Assembly (NCBI RefSeq): GCF_014529945.1
Contig: NZ_JACVFB010000002.1
Coordinates: 124,001-188,000, forward strand
From: Chitinophaga varians
Lineage (GTDB): Bacteria; Bacteroidota; Bacteroidia; Chitinophagales; Chitinophagaceae
Direction of reading: 5' to 3'
Length of the DNA stretch: 64,000 bases
The notes under the pieces: model-generated
Seen by the model: the letters and a program-made list of their open reading frames with translations, nothing else
Database searches by the model: none
What the model was told of the DNA's origin: nothing
Shown: piece by piece, positions 16,468 to 28,200 of the stretch
Layout: every line of letters begins with the position of its first letter
Position numbering within the stretch: position 1 is the first letter of the stretch
Position numbers and translations under genes: made by a program

Positions 16468-17115
16468 TTACTGGGCTTTGGAGAGCAGTTCTTTTGCATA
16501 AGGCTCGCCCCAGTGAGGCGCAATAGCGCTTTCTGGTTTAAAGGCAGCATATTTCTGCAGCGCTGTTTCCAGCATTACTTTAGCTTTCGATTTGCTACCC
16601 CCAAACTGTTCTGGTGTAAACAACAGCGACTGCCCTAACAGCAGGTATACGCGTGGGTTTTCGGCGTTGTATGTTTTAGCCAGTTCAATCTGCTGACCCG
16701 CTTCCATGCCGTATTTCATGCCTCTGCTGGCCGGGTCCACCATCAGTCGCGCGGAAGCCACCAGTGAACGGATGCAGGCCACTTCAGAGCTCTTCGGATT
16801 TAATGTTTCGGCTTTGTCCAGATTGGCGGCGGCTTTGTCTGCCAGTTCATCAATCTTGCTTTTATCCTGTCCCACAAAGCAAGACATCACCTGACAGTAA
16901 GCAGCATAATAGTAGGGCAACCATTGTGTTTTTTCTGCTTCGGCGATGCGTTCAAAAGTATTGATTTTAGCTACAAGCGCATCAGGCTCAAAGCTGCGGC
17001 TGCTGTCCAGGTCAGCAACCTGTTTGGACATAGCATCCTGGTATTGCGCAGATTGCGCTACTGCGGCTGTTGCCAGCCCGCCAATCATAAAAAGGGAAAG
17101 GAGTAAACGTTTCAT
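16468..17115 (-). CDS. Secreted TPR-like protein of unknown function
   Basis: 215 residues with a signal peptide ending VAQS (about residue 20) and an all-helical mature part. Two or three helical pairs look TPR-like (WLPYYYAAYCQVMSCF; ANLDKAETLNPKSSEVACI; IELAKTYNAENPRVYLLLGQ). It is 11 bp downstream of the TonB receptor at 17127 on the same strand, so they form an operon; the protein probably works in the periplasm with that receptor. No enzymatic motif is visible. Confidence 0.8.
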   Translation of the reverse strand: MKRLLLSLFMIGGLATAAVAQSAQYQDAMSKQVADLDSSRSFEPDALVAKINTFERIAEAEKTQWLPYYYAAYCQVMSCFVGQDKSKIDELADKAAANLDKAETLNPKSSEVACIRSLVASARLMVDPASRGMKYGMEAGQQIELAKTYNAENPRVYLLLGQSLLFTPEQFGGSKSKAKVMLETALQKYAAFKPESAIAPHWGEPYAKELLSKAQ

Positions 17116-17126
17116 ATGTGTGTGAA

Positions 17127-19283
17127 TTATAAGTTATTAATAACGTCCTGTCTTCTGTCTATGCCGAAGTTCATAAACATACCCAGGAAAATAAACCGTG
17201 GTACACTGGGGGTAATCTCCCCACGGCGTAGCCCATCACTGGAATAACGATACCCGAATACCTGTTTATTGCCCGGGGCATTGCTCACGCTCAACACAAA
17301 AATGGTAAAGGCCTTGCGGATAGTCGTCAGGTAACTGGCGCTCACGCCCAGCGCATGATAGTCGATGGTCCTGTCCGACATAAACTGATCTGCCGGCAGA
17401 TTCGGATTGTAGTAAGGTCGGCCGGTAGCGAAGGTATAGGTAAGCCCGAGATTAGTGCTCAGTTTCGGAAAAAAATGTTTGTACACCAGACTGGCGGTAT
17501 GCGTAGCGGCAAAGTCAGGCTGCACTTCTTTCGGATAATTCAGGAAATCCCTTTTGGTGTCGAGGTAGGAATAGGAAATCCAGTAGTCCACATTCTTGAT
17601 GCTCTTCCTGTCACGCCAGAATACTTCGATGCCTTTCGCATATCCTTTCCCGTTATTGTTATAGTCCGGTACTGTTTTTACCAGATCAGCATACTGCTTG
17701 TAAAAGAGCTCTGTCCGGAAAGTATAGTCAGATGCCACCCGCTGATAGCTGACAATGTAGTGGGTAGCTTTCATATAGCCGAGACCGTGGTCAAAGCGGA
17801 TATATTGCGGCTCCGGCTTCTGGTAGTAGTCGCCGTAAGCTACGGAGAACTGGCTGTAATTATCCATTTTGTAGGCCAGCGACACGCGGGGGGCGACATT
17901 CATTTTTGCCAGTACGGACGTGTATTCTGCCCGGCCTCCTACTCTGCCGACGAAGCTGGGTGTGAAATAGATATCCCCTTCCGCAAAGGCTGCCGTATAG
18001 TTGTCGGCATAGTTGAAAGGTCGCTGGTTAAAGGAAAACTGCTCTGTGGCGTATTGATACTCGCCGCCAAAGCGGATAGCGGAGAACTGGCCGATGTTGC
18101 GGGTCAGCATTACGCGCGACTGGCTAAGCGACGAACGTACCCGGATATCCGCCGGCGTCTGGGCTTTACCCAGCGTGTCTGTTGTAATGTTATCGCGGTT
18201 ATTGCTGAAAGAAGCACCGATATATATCCGCCAGTCTTTCCCGAGACTCTCGCGATAGGTCATGTTCGTATAGATGTTACCGTTGCGAACCTGATAGGAC
18301 TCCCTGTCTCCCGGATATTCAATGCTGGGTGAACTAAAGCCCATTTTGCTCCAGTTGCCGTAACCGTAGAATTTCAGGAGTCCGGTAGATGACGTTTTCC
18401 TTCGGAAATTCAGGGAGGTACCGATGATCTCCGGCCCGAGATTAGGTGTTTGTTTGGGCTTCACCACCTGAAAATAAGGCGCCAGGTTGGTATAATCGCC
18501 TTCCACGCCCCAGGAAGATTTTTTATCCCTGGAAAGATTCTCTACGCCTGCGCTGGCACCGATCACCGACAGGCCCACGCTGGAAGAAGAGCGCTGGGGC
18601 AGGTCTGTGGACTCCAGCACCAATGCCGAAGAAAGCGCCTGACCATATTGCGCGGAATAACCACCGCTGCTGAAAGTAGTGCCTTTGAAGAGAAACGGCG
18701 AAAAGCGGCCCCGTCCCGGCACATCCGGCAGACTGGAAGAAAATGGATTACGTACCAGCATGCCGTCTATCAGGGTTTGTGTTTCATACCCTGTACCGCC
18801 GCGTACAAACAACCCTTCCCGGTCGTTGGTCTGTTGCGCTCCCGGCAGTGTTTTGATGGCATTAACGATGTCAGCGCCTGCGCCCGCCGTAGTCACAATG
18901 TCCAGCGGTTTGAGCACGGTGCCTTTTTTGTCATCGCTGGCTTCAAAACTGCCGGCGGAGATGGTAACCACCCGCAGCGCATTGGCAGCGTTCTTCAGGA
19001 TAATAGACAGTTGCTCTCCATTCTCTGTATTGATTTTTATTTCCAGTGGCTGATATCCACTTAAGGTAGCGGCCAGTATGCGTTCTCCTGCTTCTGTTGT
19101 GGTAAAGGTAAAACTGCCGTCGGCTTTACTGGTAGCGCCATCGTAAGAGCCTTTGATATACACGTTCACACCCGGTAACGGATGTTTTTTGTTGTCTGTC
19201 ACCTTCCCGCTGATCTTATGCTGTGCAAACAATATCGCAGGGGAAAAAAGTAAAAAAGATAGATAGAGGTTGATCCTGAACAT
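17127..19283 (-). CDS. TonB-dependent receptor with carboxypeptidase-regulatory-like domain
   Basis: A 718-residue outer-membrane receptor: signal peptide ending LFAQ (20), a carboxypeptidase-regulatory-like domain (about 22-105, ISGKVTDNKKHPLPGVNVYI), a plug domain (about 120-230, with DIVNAIKTLPGAQQTNDREG and LFVRGGTGYETQTLIDGMLV) and a compact beta-barrel rich in aromatic strands to the C-terminus. There is no STN domain, no SusD neighbour and the length is short, so it is not a SusC-type glycan importer; a metal-chelate or peptide substrate is possible. A perfect 16-bp palindrome lies 25 bp upstream of the start. The TPR gene follows 11 bp downstream. Confidence 0.92.
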   Translation of the reverse strand: MFRINLYLSFLLFSPAILFAQHKISGKVTDNKKHPLPGVNVYIKGSYDGATSKADGSFTFTTTEAGERILAATLSGYQPLEIKINTENGEQLSIILKNAANALRVVTISAGSFEASDDKKGTVLKPLDIVTTAGAGADIVNAIKTLPGAQQTNDREGLFVRGGTGYETQTLIDGMLVRNPFSSSLPDVPGRGRFSPFLFKGTTFSSGGYSAQYGQALSSALVLESTDLPQRSSSSVGLSVIGASAGVENLSRDKKSSWGVEGDYTNLAPYFQVVKPKQTPNLGPEIIGTSLNFRRKTSSTGLLKFYGYGNWSKMGFSSPSIEYPGDRESYQVRNGNIYTNMTYRESLGKDWRIYIGASFSNNRDNITTDTLGKAQTPADIRVRSSLSQSRVMLTRNIGQFSAIRFGGEYQYATEQFSFNQRPFNYADNYTAAFAEGDIYFTPSFVGRVGGRAEYTSVLAKMNVAPRVSLAYKMDNYSQFSVAYGDYYQKPEPQYIRFDHGLGYMKATHYIVSYQRVASDYTFRTELFYKQYADLVKTVPDYNNNGKGYAKGIEVFWRDRKSIKNVDYWISYSYLDTKRDFLNYPKEVQPDFAATHTASLVYKHFFPKLSTNLGLTYTFATGRPYYNPNLPADQFMSDRTIDYHALGVSASYLTTIRKAFTIFVLSVSNAPGNKQVFGYRYSSDGLRRGEITPSVPRFIFLGMFMNFGIDRRQDVINNL

Positions 19284-19307
19284 ATTTTTGGAGTTAGGAG
19301 AACCGAA

Positions 19308-19323
19308 GATAAACTAGTTTATC
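19308..19323. promoter_or_regulatory. Palindromic operator candidate upstream of the TonB receptor
   Basis: GATAAACTAGTTTATC is a perfect 16-bp palindrome 25 bp upstream of the receptor ATG, where a regulator could block transcription. The surrounding gap (19284-19396) is AT-rich and shows no clear TAnnTTTG box. Confidence 0.4.
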
Positions 19324-19396
19324 ATGTAAACAAAATCATTTTAAAACAATTTTATAACTAACTGGCTAATAATCAATTGTCCACTAATCTTTTCAA

Positions 19397-19440
19397 TAAA
19401 AAAACCTGCATAAAACCACACCAGGTAGTATTTATGCAGG
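19397..19440 (-). terminator. Rho-independent terminator of the adhesin operon
   Basis: Stem CCTGCATAAA (19405-19414) pairs with TTTATGCAGG (19431-19440) with a 16-nt loop; on the minus strand it is followed by TTTTTTTATTG. It lies 70 bp after the last gene of the operon (stop at 19510) and before the receptor gene. Confidence 0.82.
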
Positions 19441-19509
19441 CAAATGTGGACAATATATTGGGGTCTTTTGCATTCACATCACCGGAAGGTACGCGGTGGT
19501 CTGCCATCG

Positions 19510-21183
19510 CTACTTCTTCCTTTTCTTTTTAGGTGGATGACCATGTCCTTTTTTTTGCTTAACAGGACGATTCGGTGGTGTCTCTTTAACAACCGGTGTG
19601 GGGCAAATAGACTTGGTGATGGGCGTTGTTTCATTCATGTTTTTGGTATCAAACTCCACACTTTCCACATGGTCGGGGTAATGTACCCGGATAACATACT
19701 CCGCATCCGGCTCCAATTTAGCCGCTATCTGTCCGGACGGAGGCATCAACATGTAACACCAGCCCATGTCTCTTGTTTTGTTATACAAATAAACACAGGT
19801 AGCAGTACGTACGCAGATATCAACGGTGAAGGGTATACGTAACAGCGGTACCGGCAGCGGCTTCAGTTCAGGCAACGCCGGCGGCACGTTGAAACTGTAA
19901 ATATCATCACCGCCTTTACCACCGGTCCTGTTGGACGAAATAAAGCCATCACGGCTGGTTTGCGGCACATAGTAAAAATCATCTGCACTGGAATTGAAAG
20001 GGGGCAGCAGGTTCACCGGTGTGGTCCACGTTGTTTTATTGCCGCTGGCAGCAAATACATCATAACCACCCAAACCGGCTTTGCCTTTACTGGCGTAATA
20101 CAGCCTGTTGTCGGCACCCGTTACCGGAAAAGCATCATCATCGGCGGTATTGAGCTGTGCCCCGCAGTTTTGTGGTTTTCCCCAGGTATTATCGCTTTGT
20201 TTTTCACAGTACCAGATATCGGTGCCACCGCTACCACCGGGCATATCAGAGGCCACATACAGAATATTGCCGGCCTCATTGAGCGCGGCATGTCCTATCG
20301 AGTAGTCGTTGCTGTTATAGGGAAAGGCGACCGGTGGTTGCCATCTGTCCTGCTGTCGTACAAACACCAGCAACTTCAGTTGTCGGGTGCCATATACCGG
20401 TCTTTCTTTTTTATCGTAGGGCACACGGCGCGCCGGATCGGTTACGGTAACATAGGCCGTATCACCACCCGGCGTAAAACACACAGGCCCCACATGATAG
20501 GGGTAGTTATTGATAAAGGAAGAGAAATCTTTTACATAGCCGATACCAGCCTGTCCGTCCTCCGCTTCATACAACTTACCGTACCCGGCATTATTACGGC
20601 CGTAGCGACGACGCGTACCTTTGATATACCATACGTCTCTACGCACGCTGTCTGACACAAAAACCACGTGATTGCCATGCCAGGTGGTGCCCCAGTCGTT
20701 CTTGCCGGTGTTGACTCCTGTTTCATTTTTCAGATGCACCGCCGCTGGTATTCCCATCCACTTAGCTGCAGAATCACAACCGGCAATACGTGTTGCTACC
20801 CTTTGCTGATCAGGAAACTGGCTGTATTGTTGTCTGGCCTCTTCGTAGCGGCCCAGGCTTTTGAGCATGTCTGCATAATGCAGGCGGTCTTCCGGTGTGG
20901 CCGTATTATCCTGTATCAGCTGGGCATACCAGTAAGCCGCTTTTTCATATTGGTTATACAGCCGGTACGAAGTGGCCAGTCTCTCTTTTATCTCAGCTGC
21001 ATGTTTACGCCCCTCCCGGGTACGCAGCAACCGTTCATATAATCCGGCTGCCTGGGCATATTCTTCTCTGCGGAAACGGATATCTGCTGTTTTACTGATA
21101 GATGGCTGCTCCTGCGCAACGGCCTGCAGGGTGCTACAAATCAGTACGCCTGTGGTAAAATAATTAATCAGTGTTTTTCTCAT
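19510..21183 (-). CDS. TPR/PD40 repeat protein of type IX secretion operon, lacking OmpA domain
   Basis: 557 residues: signal peptide (about 1-23, ending AVAQ), TPR helices (about 28-135, YAQAAGLYERLL, YWYAQLIQDN, LHYADMLKSLGRYEEARQQY), then PD40/WD40-like beta-propeller strands (about 165-430; repeated YxASDMPGGSGGTDIWYCE, LYYASKGKAGLGGYDVF and ISSNRTGGKGGDDIYSF blades), a small beta domain (about 440-520), and a lysine/proline tail ending PPKKKRKK. Proteins with this TPR-PD40 layout, such as PorE, normally end in an OmpA-like peptidoglycan-binding domain; here that is missing and a basic tail takes its place. It is the last gene of the adhesin operon, 12 bp after the PorP/SprF gene, and probably links that outer-membrane protein to the periplasm. 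Confidence 0.85.
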   Translation of the reverse strand: MRKTLINYFTTGVLICSTLQAVAQEQPSISKTADIRFRREEYAQAAGLYERLLRTREGRKHAAEIKERLATSYRLYNQYEKAAYWYAQLIQDNTATPEDRLHYADMLKSLGRYEEARQQYSQFPDQQRVATRIAGCDSAAKWMGIPAAVHLKNETGVNTGKNDWGTTWHGNHVVFVSDSVRRDVWYIKGTRRRYGRNNAGYGKLYEAEDGQAGIGYVKDFSSFINNYPYHVGPVCFTPGGDTAYVTVTDPARRVPYDKKERPVYGTRQLKLLVFVRQQDRWQPPVAFPYNSNDYSIGHAALNEAGNILYVASDMPGGSGGTDIWYCEKQSDNTWGKPQNCGAQLNTADDDAFPVTGADNRLYYASKGKAGLGGYDVFAASGNKTTWTTPVNLLPPFNSSADDFYYVPQTSRDGFISSNRTGGKGGDDIYSFNVPPALPELKPLPVPLLRIPFTVDICVRTATCVYLYNKTRDMGWCYMLMPPSGQIAAKLEPDAEYVIRVHYPDHVESVEFDTKNMNETTPITKSICPTPVVKETPPNRPVKQKKGHGHPPKKKRKK

Positions 21184-21195
21184 GCCTGCGTTATT

Positions 21196-22197
21196 TTAAA
21201 AGTACCTCGGGCTGCGGGTACGGGATTCGTATTTTTTGCTGTTGAAAAGGAAGCCTACGGAGATTTCATGTGATCCCTGCTGATAGCTGGCCATTTTGCT
21301 GACGGTAATATCGTAGGCATAACCAATTCGTAATTGAGGGGTGGCATAAAATTCTACCAAGATGCTGGCGGCGTCCAGCTGCTCCAGGTCTTTGGACAGC
21401 GCCGGTTTGCTCCACAGTTTTACGCCGGTGCGATAGGAACCTCCCACCCATAAGCGGTCTGCAATCAACAGGAAAGCATTGAGGTCCACATTGGTAGGTC
21501 CTTTAAAATCCTCCTTCACCATCAGCGATGGTTTTAGTTTCAGGTTCTCTGAGAGATTGAGCAGATAACCGGCGGTGAGGTACAGATGTTGTGTTTTCTT
21601 CAACGTGTTATAATTGTACCCGCCCCAGTAGTAGTTGATATTCGCGGAATAGAGGGAGAACAGGTCCATCACGGAAGCACCGATGTAGAATTTCGGTGTA
21701 TAATAATACACGCCGAAACGCGCATCGGGTACTATTTTGGAGGTTTTCCCCAATGGTATCGCCTGGTCCAGGTCGTCCACATATTTTAACGCTGTACCAT
21801 CTACGCTGTATTGGGTAATTCCTCCACCGATGCCGATACACAGGCGGCGGGTGTCTTCCGGGTCCAGCGGAATACGGTAAGAATAGAACCCATAAGCCGA
21901 CAGGTTTTCCTGTGGCCCCAACTTGTCCAGCATCACCTGTGCGCCTACTCCCACCCTTTCATCTTTGGCGTTGGTCAAACCATCTATGGAGATGCCTGCC
22001 GTGGTGGGTGCTCCGGGGAAATCCACCCACTGGTGGCGGTAAATCGCATTCAGATACCAATCCTGCTTGTACCCTGCATAGGCAGGATTTACACTCAGGC
22101 CATTGAACACATACTGGCTGAACTGTACGTTTTGCTGTGCAGTGGCTGTCAGTAGCCCGATGCAGCCGCATACGAGTAATAATAATCTCTTTGTCAT
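21196..22197 (-). CDS. PorP/SprF family type IX secretion outer-membrane protein
   Basis: A 333-residue outer-membrane beta-barrel of the PorP/SprF family. Landmarks are the signal peptide ending ATAQ, the opening VQFSQYVFNGLSVNPAYAGY (the strongly conserved NPAYAG block), RHQWVDFPGAPTTAGISIDG, and a closing GYAYDITVSKMASYQQGSHE with SVGFLF. The start at 22197 (MTKRLLLLVCG) is chosen over 22245 because it begins the signal peptide. In this family each member is thought to serve a large type B adhesin encoded beside it, as SprF does for SprB in Flavobacterium johnsoniae. It lies 26 bp downstream of the 4712-residue adhesin, which fits this pairing. Confidence 0.94.
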   Translation of the reverse strand: MTKRLLLLVCGCIGLLTATAQQNVQFSQYVFNGLSVNPAYAGYKQDWYLNAIYRHQWVDFPGAPTTAGISIDGLTNAKDERVGVGAQVMLDKLGPQENLSAYGFYSYRIPLDPEDTRRLCIGIGGGITQYSVDGTALKYVDDLDQAIPLGKTSKIVPDARFGVYYYTPKFYIGASVMDLFSLYSANINYYWGGYNYNTLKKTQHLYLTAGYLLNLSENLKLKPSLMVKEDFKGPTNVDLNAFLLIADRLWVGGSYRTGVKLWSKPALSKDLEQLDAASILVEFYATPQLRIGYAYDITVSKMASYQQGSHEISVGFLFNSKKYESRTRSPRYF

Positions 22198-22223
22198 ATG
22201 TGTGGACCGGTTTTTTTGTATGA

Positions 22224-25200
22224 TTACCTCATCAATTCTATCCATCCTTTGTATGATCTTTCAGTGCCGTCTGCTGCCCTTAGCTTCAGCACATAGTAAT
22301 AAGTGCCTTCGCTCAATCCATGGCCATCCCATTCGTTCTGATAGTTTTTGGATTGATATACCTGATTACCCCAACGGTTGTAAATAAAGAGCGATGAATT
22401 GGGGTAACGGGAAATACCGATGATAATAAAGCGATCGTTTCTGCCATCACCGTTAGGTGTGATCACATTGGGGATGAAGATATCATCGCCTGATACCGTC
22501 ACAGGTTGTGTGACAGCGGTGTTATTAGACAGGTCCGGATCTTTTACCCTACTGGTTACGGTAGCTGTATTCACCACGGTGCCTTTGTTGTTGATACGGG
22601 CCGTCAGTTGCATGGTGGCCGTTTGTCCTGATGCCAGCGCCGGCACTTCCCATACCACGATTTTTGACACCGCATCATAATGGGTGACACCCGCACTGAC
22701 GTCAATACCACCAATAAGATCAAGGTTACCGGTAAGTGTATCCCTCACCACGATAGTCTGTGCTGAATCCGGTCCCGCATTGGTGAGTGTTATCCTGAAT
22801 ACTGCCTTACCACCTGTTTGCAACGGCTCATTGTTCAGCAGCACTTTTTTCAACTGGAGGTCTGCCAGTTTCTGAATTTGCCGAAGCTCCACTTTTGTAA
22901 CAACTGTTCCGCTCGTATTGTTGGCCGGATTGGTATCAATCGCTCCATCGGGGGGTATAATAGTGGCTGTATTGTTCAGCGTACCCGGTTGCGGCACCAC
23001 GCCGCTGACGCCCAGCCTTACTTCGCTGCCGGCCGGGAATGTGCCGATGGTGGCTGTAACCGTGCGGTTGCTGACATTCACCTTCACATTTGCGGCGCCG
23101 CCGTTTACAGTGAGTACTGCCCCGCTGATATTGTCAATACCGGCAGGCAATATGTCGGTCAGCACGGCACCATCACCTGATGCCAGACCATTATTTCTGG
23201 CGGTCAGCACATAATGGATGGTATCGCCGGTGCTGGCAGTTGGCGGACCGGATTTATCAATGGTCAGATCGAGGTTTCGTTGTACCGTAGTGGTCGCAGA
23301 TGCATTGAAGGTATTGCCTTCCGCGGTGGCAGTGGCGTTGTTGGTCAGCACCCCTGCAAAGACAGGGCTTATCTGTCCTTTTACGAGGATGTGCACCGTA
23401 TTATCGCCGCCGGCAGGTATCGTAGCCGTGACATTGAGCGTATTGCCGGTACCGGTGTTGCCGCTGAGCACCTTCGCGCTACCGGTAACGGTAGTCGTCC
23501 AGTATACGCCCGTGATCGTGGCCGGCACAATGTCCTGTACCGTCACCTGACTCAGGTCGCTGACACCCGGATCGGAAAGGATAATGTCGTATTGGATACT
23601 GTCGCCCGCGGCAGCCGTCCGTGGGGCGACTTTCACCAGTCCTACGGTATTGGTCCTGATAATGCTGGTCAGTACCGTATCACTGGGTATCTGGCGGCCG
23701 TCTGCCGTTGTCAGCAGGGCGCTGTTGGCCACACCGCCGGCTGCCGCGTTGCTGGCTACGCGACCGTTGATGGTCACCTGAATGCTGTTACCCGCTCCGG
23801 CATCGATATTACCGGTAACATTTACATTATTGCCGCTGCCGGTAGCGCTGGCGGTCACGGTAGCATGACCGGTGGCCGCCGCCTGCCAGGTGACATTGGT
23901 AATGCCCGCCGGTACGATGTCCGTAATACGAATACCCCTGGCATTGGAGGGCCCCAGATTGGTGGCGGTAACTACATAGGTGATTGTTCCACCGGCATTC
24001 ACGTTCTGTGGGCCTGTTTTGGTAATAGCCAGCATCGCCTGGTTGGTCACCACCGTTTGAACGGACGACGGGTATACCTGCCCGTTATTATCAGTTGTCA
24101 GCGCAGTATTGTCAATAGTACCGGTGAAATCCGGCGCAATCACGCCATTGATGATAACCTGGATACTGTTGCCCGCTCCTGCCGGCACATTGCCATTAAA
24201 GGAGAGCTGCTGCGTGGTGCCGGACACCGGCGTGCCGGCGGCCAGCGATGCAGTGCCCTGGGTGAGGATCTTCCAGGATACCTGTTCTATCTGCGCCGGG
24301 ATGACGTCTGTGATGGAAGCGTTTACCAGGTCAGACGGACCGATATTACTGAGATTTAGCGTGTACACAATCGCGCTGCCCGCGGCTGCCTTTGCCGGGC
24401 CCGACTTCGTGAATACCACTCCCGGGTGCTGAATGAGCTGCGTTTGGACGCTATCCTGCGCTACTATGCCGGTGCTGTTGGATACCGTAGCGGTATTCTT
24501 CACGTCACCGGTCGCATTGGAAGCAATAGTGCCGGTAACGGTGACCAATACACTATGACCGGCGCCTGCCGGGATATCAGCCTTCACGTTGACATTGTTG
24601 CCTGTACCGGCGCTGCTACCAGCTATGACAACGCCACTGCCGGTTGCGGTCCACGTTACATTGCTGACAGCTGCCGGCACCACATCAGCGATGGTGATGC
24701 CCGTTGCATTGGAAGGCCCGTTGTTGGTGACCTGCAGTGTATAGATAATACCAGCACCCGCTGCCAGTGTATCCGGACCGGATTTGCTGATTTTCAGTGA
24801 AGTCTGTGAAGTCACCGTGGTGACTACCGGCGGAGTGGAAACGGTGTTACCGCCAAAGGTGTAGCTGGCCGTATTCGTGATGGTACCTGTCAGCGCCGGG
24901 TCTGTATCTCCTTCCACCGTAATAACAACGCGGTTGTCAGCGCCTGCTGGTACTCCGGCCGTGAGTGCCACGTTACCGGACCGGTTAGACACATTACCGC
25001 CTTGTATCACCGCTGTACCGAAGGCGGTAGCAGACCACACAGGGTTCACTAATTGTGGCGGCAGGATGTCACTTACCTGTATATTGGCAGCATCACTCGG
25101 GCCGCCATTGCTAAGCACCAGATTGTAACTGATATGTCCACCGGCAGCCACTGTAGCGGGACCAGATTTTGTCAGCTGTACCGATGCTTTGTTATACACG

Positions 25201-28200
25201 ATCGTCATCACCCTGTTAGACGGCGTAGTGATATTGTTCAGTGTGGCCGTGGCTGTATTACCAATAGTATCCGTACCCGGGAAGGAAGCCTGCAATACGC
25301 CGCTAACGGTGATGTGTATAGCATTACCACTTCCCCGCGGAACATTGACCGTCAGCGTCACATTGCCGGTTTGATTTTGCAGGTTGCCTCCATTGATGGT
25401 AGCAGCCCCGGTAGTATTGGCAGACCAAACCGCCTGTTGCAACTGAACCGGCAATACATCTGCGATCTGAATATTTGCGGCGTCAGATGGACCATCGTTA
25501 TACACATCGATGGTGTAAGCCATCATACTACCGGCGGCAGCAGAATCAGGACCGGCTTTCACCACACGCAGTTTGCTGAACTGTGTGAGTATGGTTTGTG
25601 CGGTATCTGTCACCGCCATACCGTTGGCCGGTGTGATGGCGGCCACGTTAGTGATGGTACCCGCAGTAGTTGCCGCATCTGTCTGCGCATTGATCATCAC
25701 CATGATGGTACCGCCGGCAGGGATGTCTGCTTTAAAGTTCACATTACCGCTGCCATTGGTGATGTTACCGCCTGTAATCGCCGCGCCGTTGGCGGCAGTA
25801 GCGGTCCAGGTAGCATTTTGCACCGGCTGCGGCAGCACATCGCTGATAGTAGCGCCAACGGCGGTAGACGGGCCGTTATTGGCCACAGCGATGCTATAGG
25901 AAATATTACTACCGGCAGCAAGGGTAGCCGGACCGGATTTGGTAATCACCAGCCCCGGTGTATTGGTAATACGGGTATCTACCGTATTGCTCTGTATTGT
26001 TCCCGCAACGGCCCTGTTGCTGATAGTACCGTCGAATGTCGGATCTGTTGTTCCGTTGATGGTAACAGTGACGGTGCCTCCCGCAGGAATATCAGCTGTC
26101 AGGTCTACATTGCCGGTACCCGTGCCCGGATTGGTTATGGTAGCATTTGTAGCCACACCGTTCCAGGTCACATTGGTCACAGCAGCAGGCACCGTATCCC
26201 GGATAATCACCCCGGTAGCATTGGACGGTCCGTTATTGCGGACCTGCAACGTATAGGCGATAGCGTTACCAGCGACGGTATTAGCCGGACCGGATTTCAC
26301 AATAGTAATACCGGTAGAAGCAGTTACCACGGTATTAACAGTGGCAATAGCCGGCAGCGGATCAGTCACACCAGCGGGTGGCATAGCGGTAGCAGTGTTG
26401 ATCAGTGTTCCTGTAAAGGCAGGATCTACAATGCCTTTCACCTGTATAGTCACTTCACCATTGTAAGCAGGAATATTCGCATTCAGTGAGATATTGTTAC
26501 CGATACCACTGCTGCTGGCTACTGTAGCGCCATTTGTTACGGTAGCGGTCCAGGTCACATCCCTGACAGTAGCGGGCACAACATCTTGTATCGTCGCGCC
26601 CATGGCATCAGCCGGACCGTTATTCGTTACAGTGAGCACATAATCAATCGTTTCGCCTGCAAACATGGCTGTTGGTCCTGCCTTGCTGATGCGCAGGTCC
26701 GTTGACCGGTTCACGGAAGTCACCACAGAACTGGTTTTAGTACCTCCTGCTTCCACTACTACGGTATTCGTAATCGTGGCAGCGGCAGTGGCTTTCACGG
26801 TGCCGTTCACCGTAATCGTGATCATACCGGAGCTGCTGCCACCCAGCGAGCCTGTCAGGTTGATGTTATTACCGGTGCCACTGGTCTGTGATACGCCCGC
26901 ATTACCGGAAATAGCGGCTGTCCAGTTATTCACGGTAATATCAGCCGGCACTGCATCGGCAATGGTGATGCCTGTTGCATCGGAAAGCCCGGTATTAGTC
27001 AGTACAATCGTATACGTGATCGGATCATTCACATTCACCGATGCAGGACCAGATTTAGACAACAGTACACCAATATCTGTGGTGATGACGGTAGAGACAC
27101 TGCTGCTGTTATTGGTGGGTATGGTTTCTGTGACATCTGCCGGCGGCGTTACCGTAGCGGTATTGCTGATAGTGCCGGTCGCAGAGGGATCTACCGTTCC
27201 GTTAATGGTCACCAGAATAGTATTGCCATTACCGGCTGCAATATCACCGACGAGGGTAATGGTATTGCCGATAATCACCGGTGCAGCGGCGGCGGCACTG
27301 CCGGTAGTGACGGCGGTAGCATTATTAATGATAATACTGGACGGTATCGCATCTACAATCACCGCACCGTTTACATCAGAAACTCCGCGGTTGGCGATTT
27401 GCAGTTGATAAGTGATATCCTGGCCTGCATTGATATTAGCCGGACCGGATTTCACTATTACCAGATCAGCCTGACGGCTTACAGCGGTGATAGCGGTAGC
27501 ATTCACCGGCTGCGGGTTATCCACACCTGCCGGAGGAGTTACGGTCGCCGTATTGGTGACATTCGTACCGTTGGCGGTAGACGGATCTATTTTGCCTTTT
27601 ACGGTGATGATAATGCTGCTGGTATCAGCTGCCATGTCTGCGGTGAGATCAATGTTGCCGCTACCGCTGCCGGTGGAAACCACGGTGTTCGGTCCTGTGG
27701 ATACGGCCGTCCATACCGGCTGCAGAATAGCAGACGGAATCGCGTCATGGATAGCCACGCCCTTCAGATTGGAAGGACCGGCATTCTTCACCGTAATCAG
27801 ATAAGTGATATTGGACCCGGCAGCCGCACTGCCCGGTGCGCTCTTCACGACACGCAGATTACCGCTACGGCCCACCGTTGTATTAACCGTAGAGGATACC
27901 GGTGGCTGTCCGTTGATGGCGGCTGTAGCTGTGTTAGACAGGCTGGTTCCGGTAAAATCAGGATTCAGTATGCCCGTTACCGTTATATCGATGCCATTAC
28001 CGGTACCAACCGGAATATTGCCGGTAAACGACACATTACCAGTACCGCTGGCGGCGCTGACAGTAGCCGTACCGGTGGCGGTGGCCGTCCACGCCGCCTG
28101 CTGGATAGCCGGATCTATCACGTCGTTGATGGCTATATTCACCGCATCAGAAGGCCCATTATTGCCCAGATGGATGGTGTATTTTATCGGATCACCTGCA

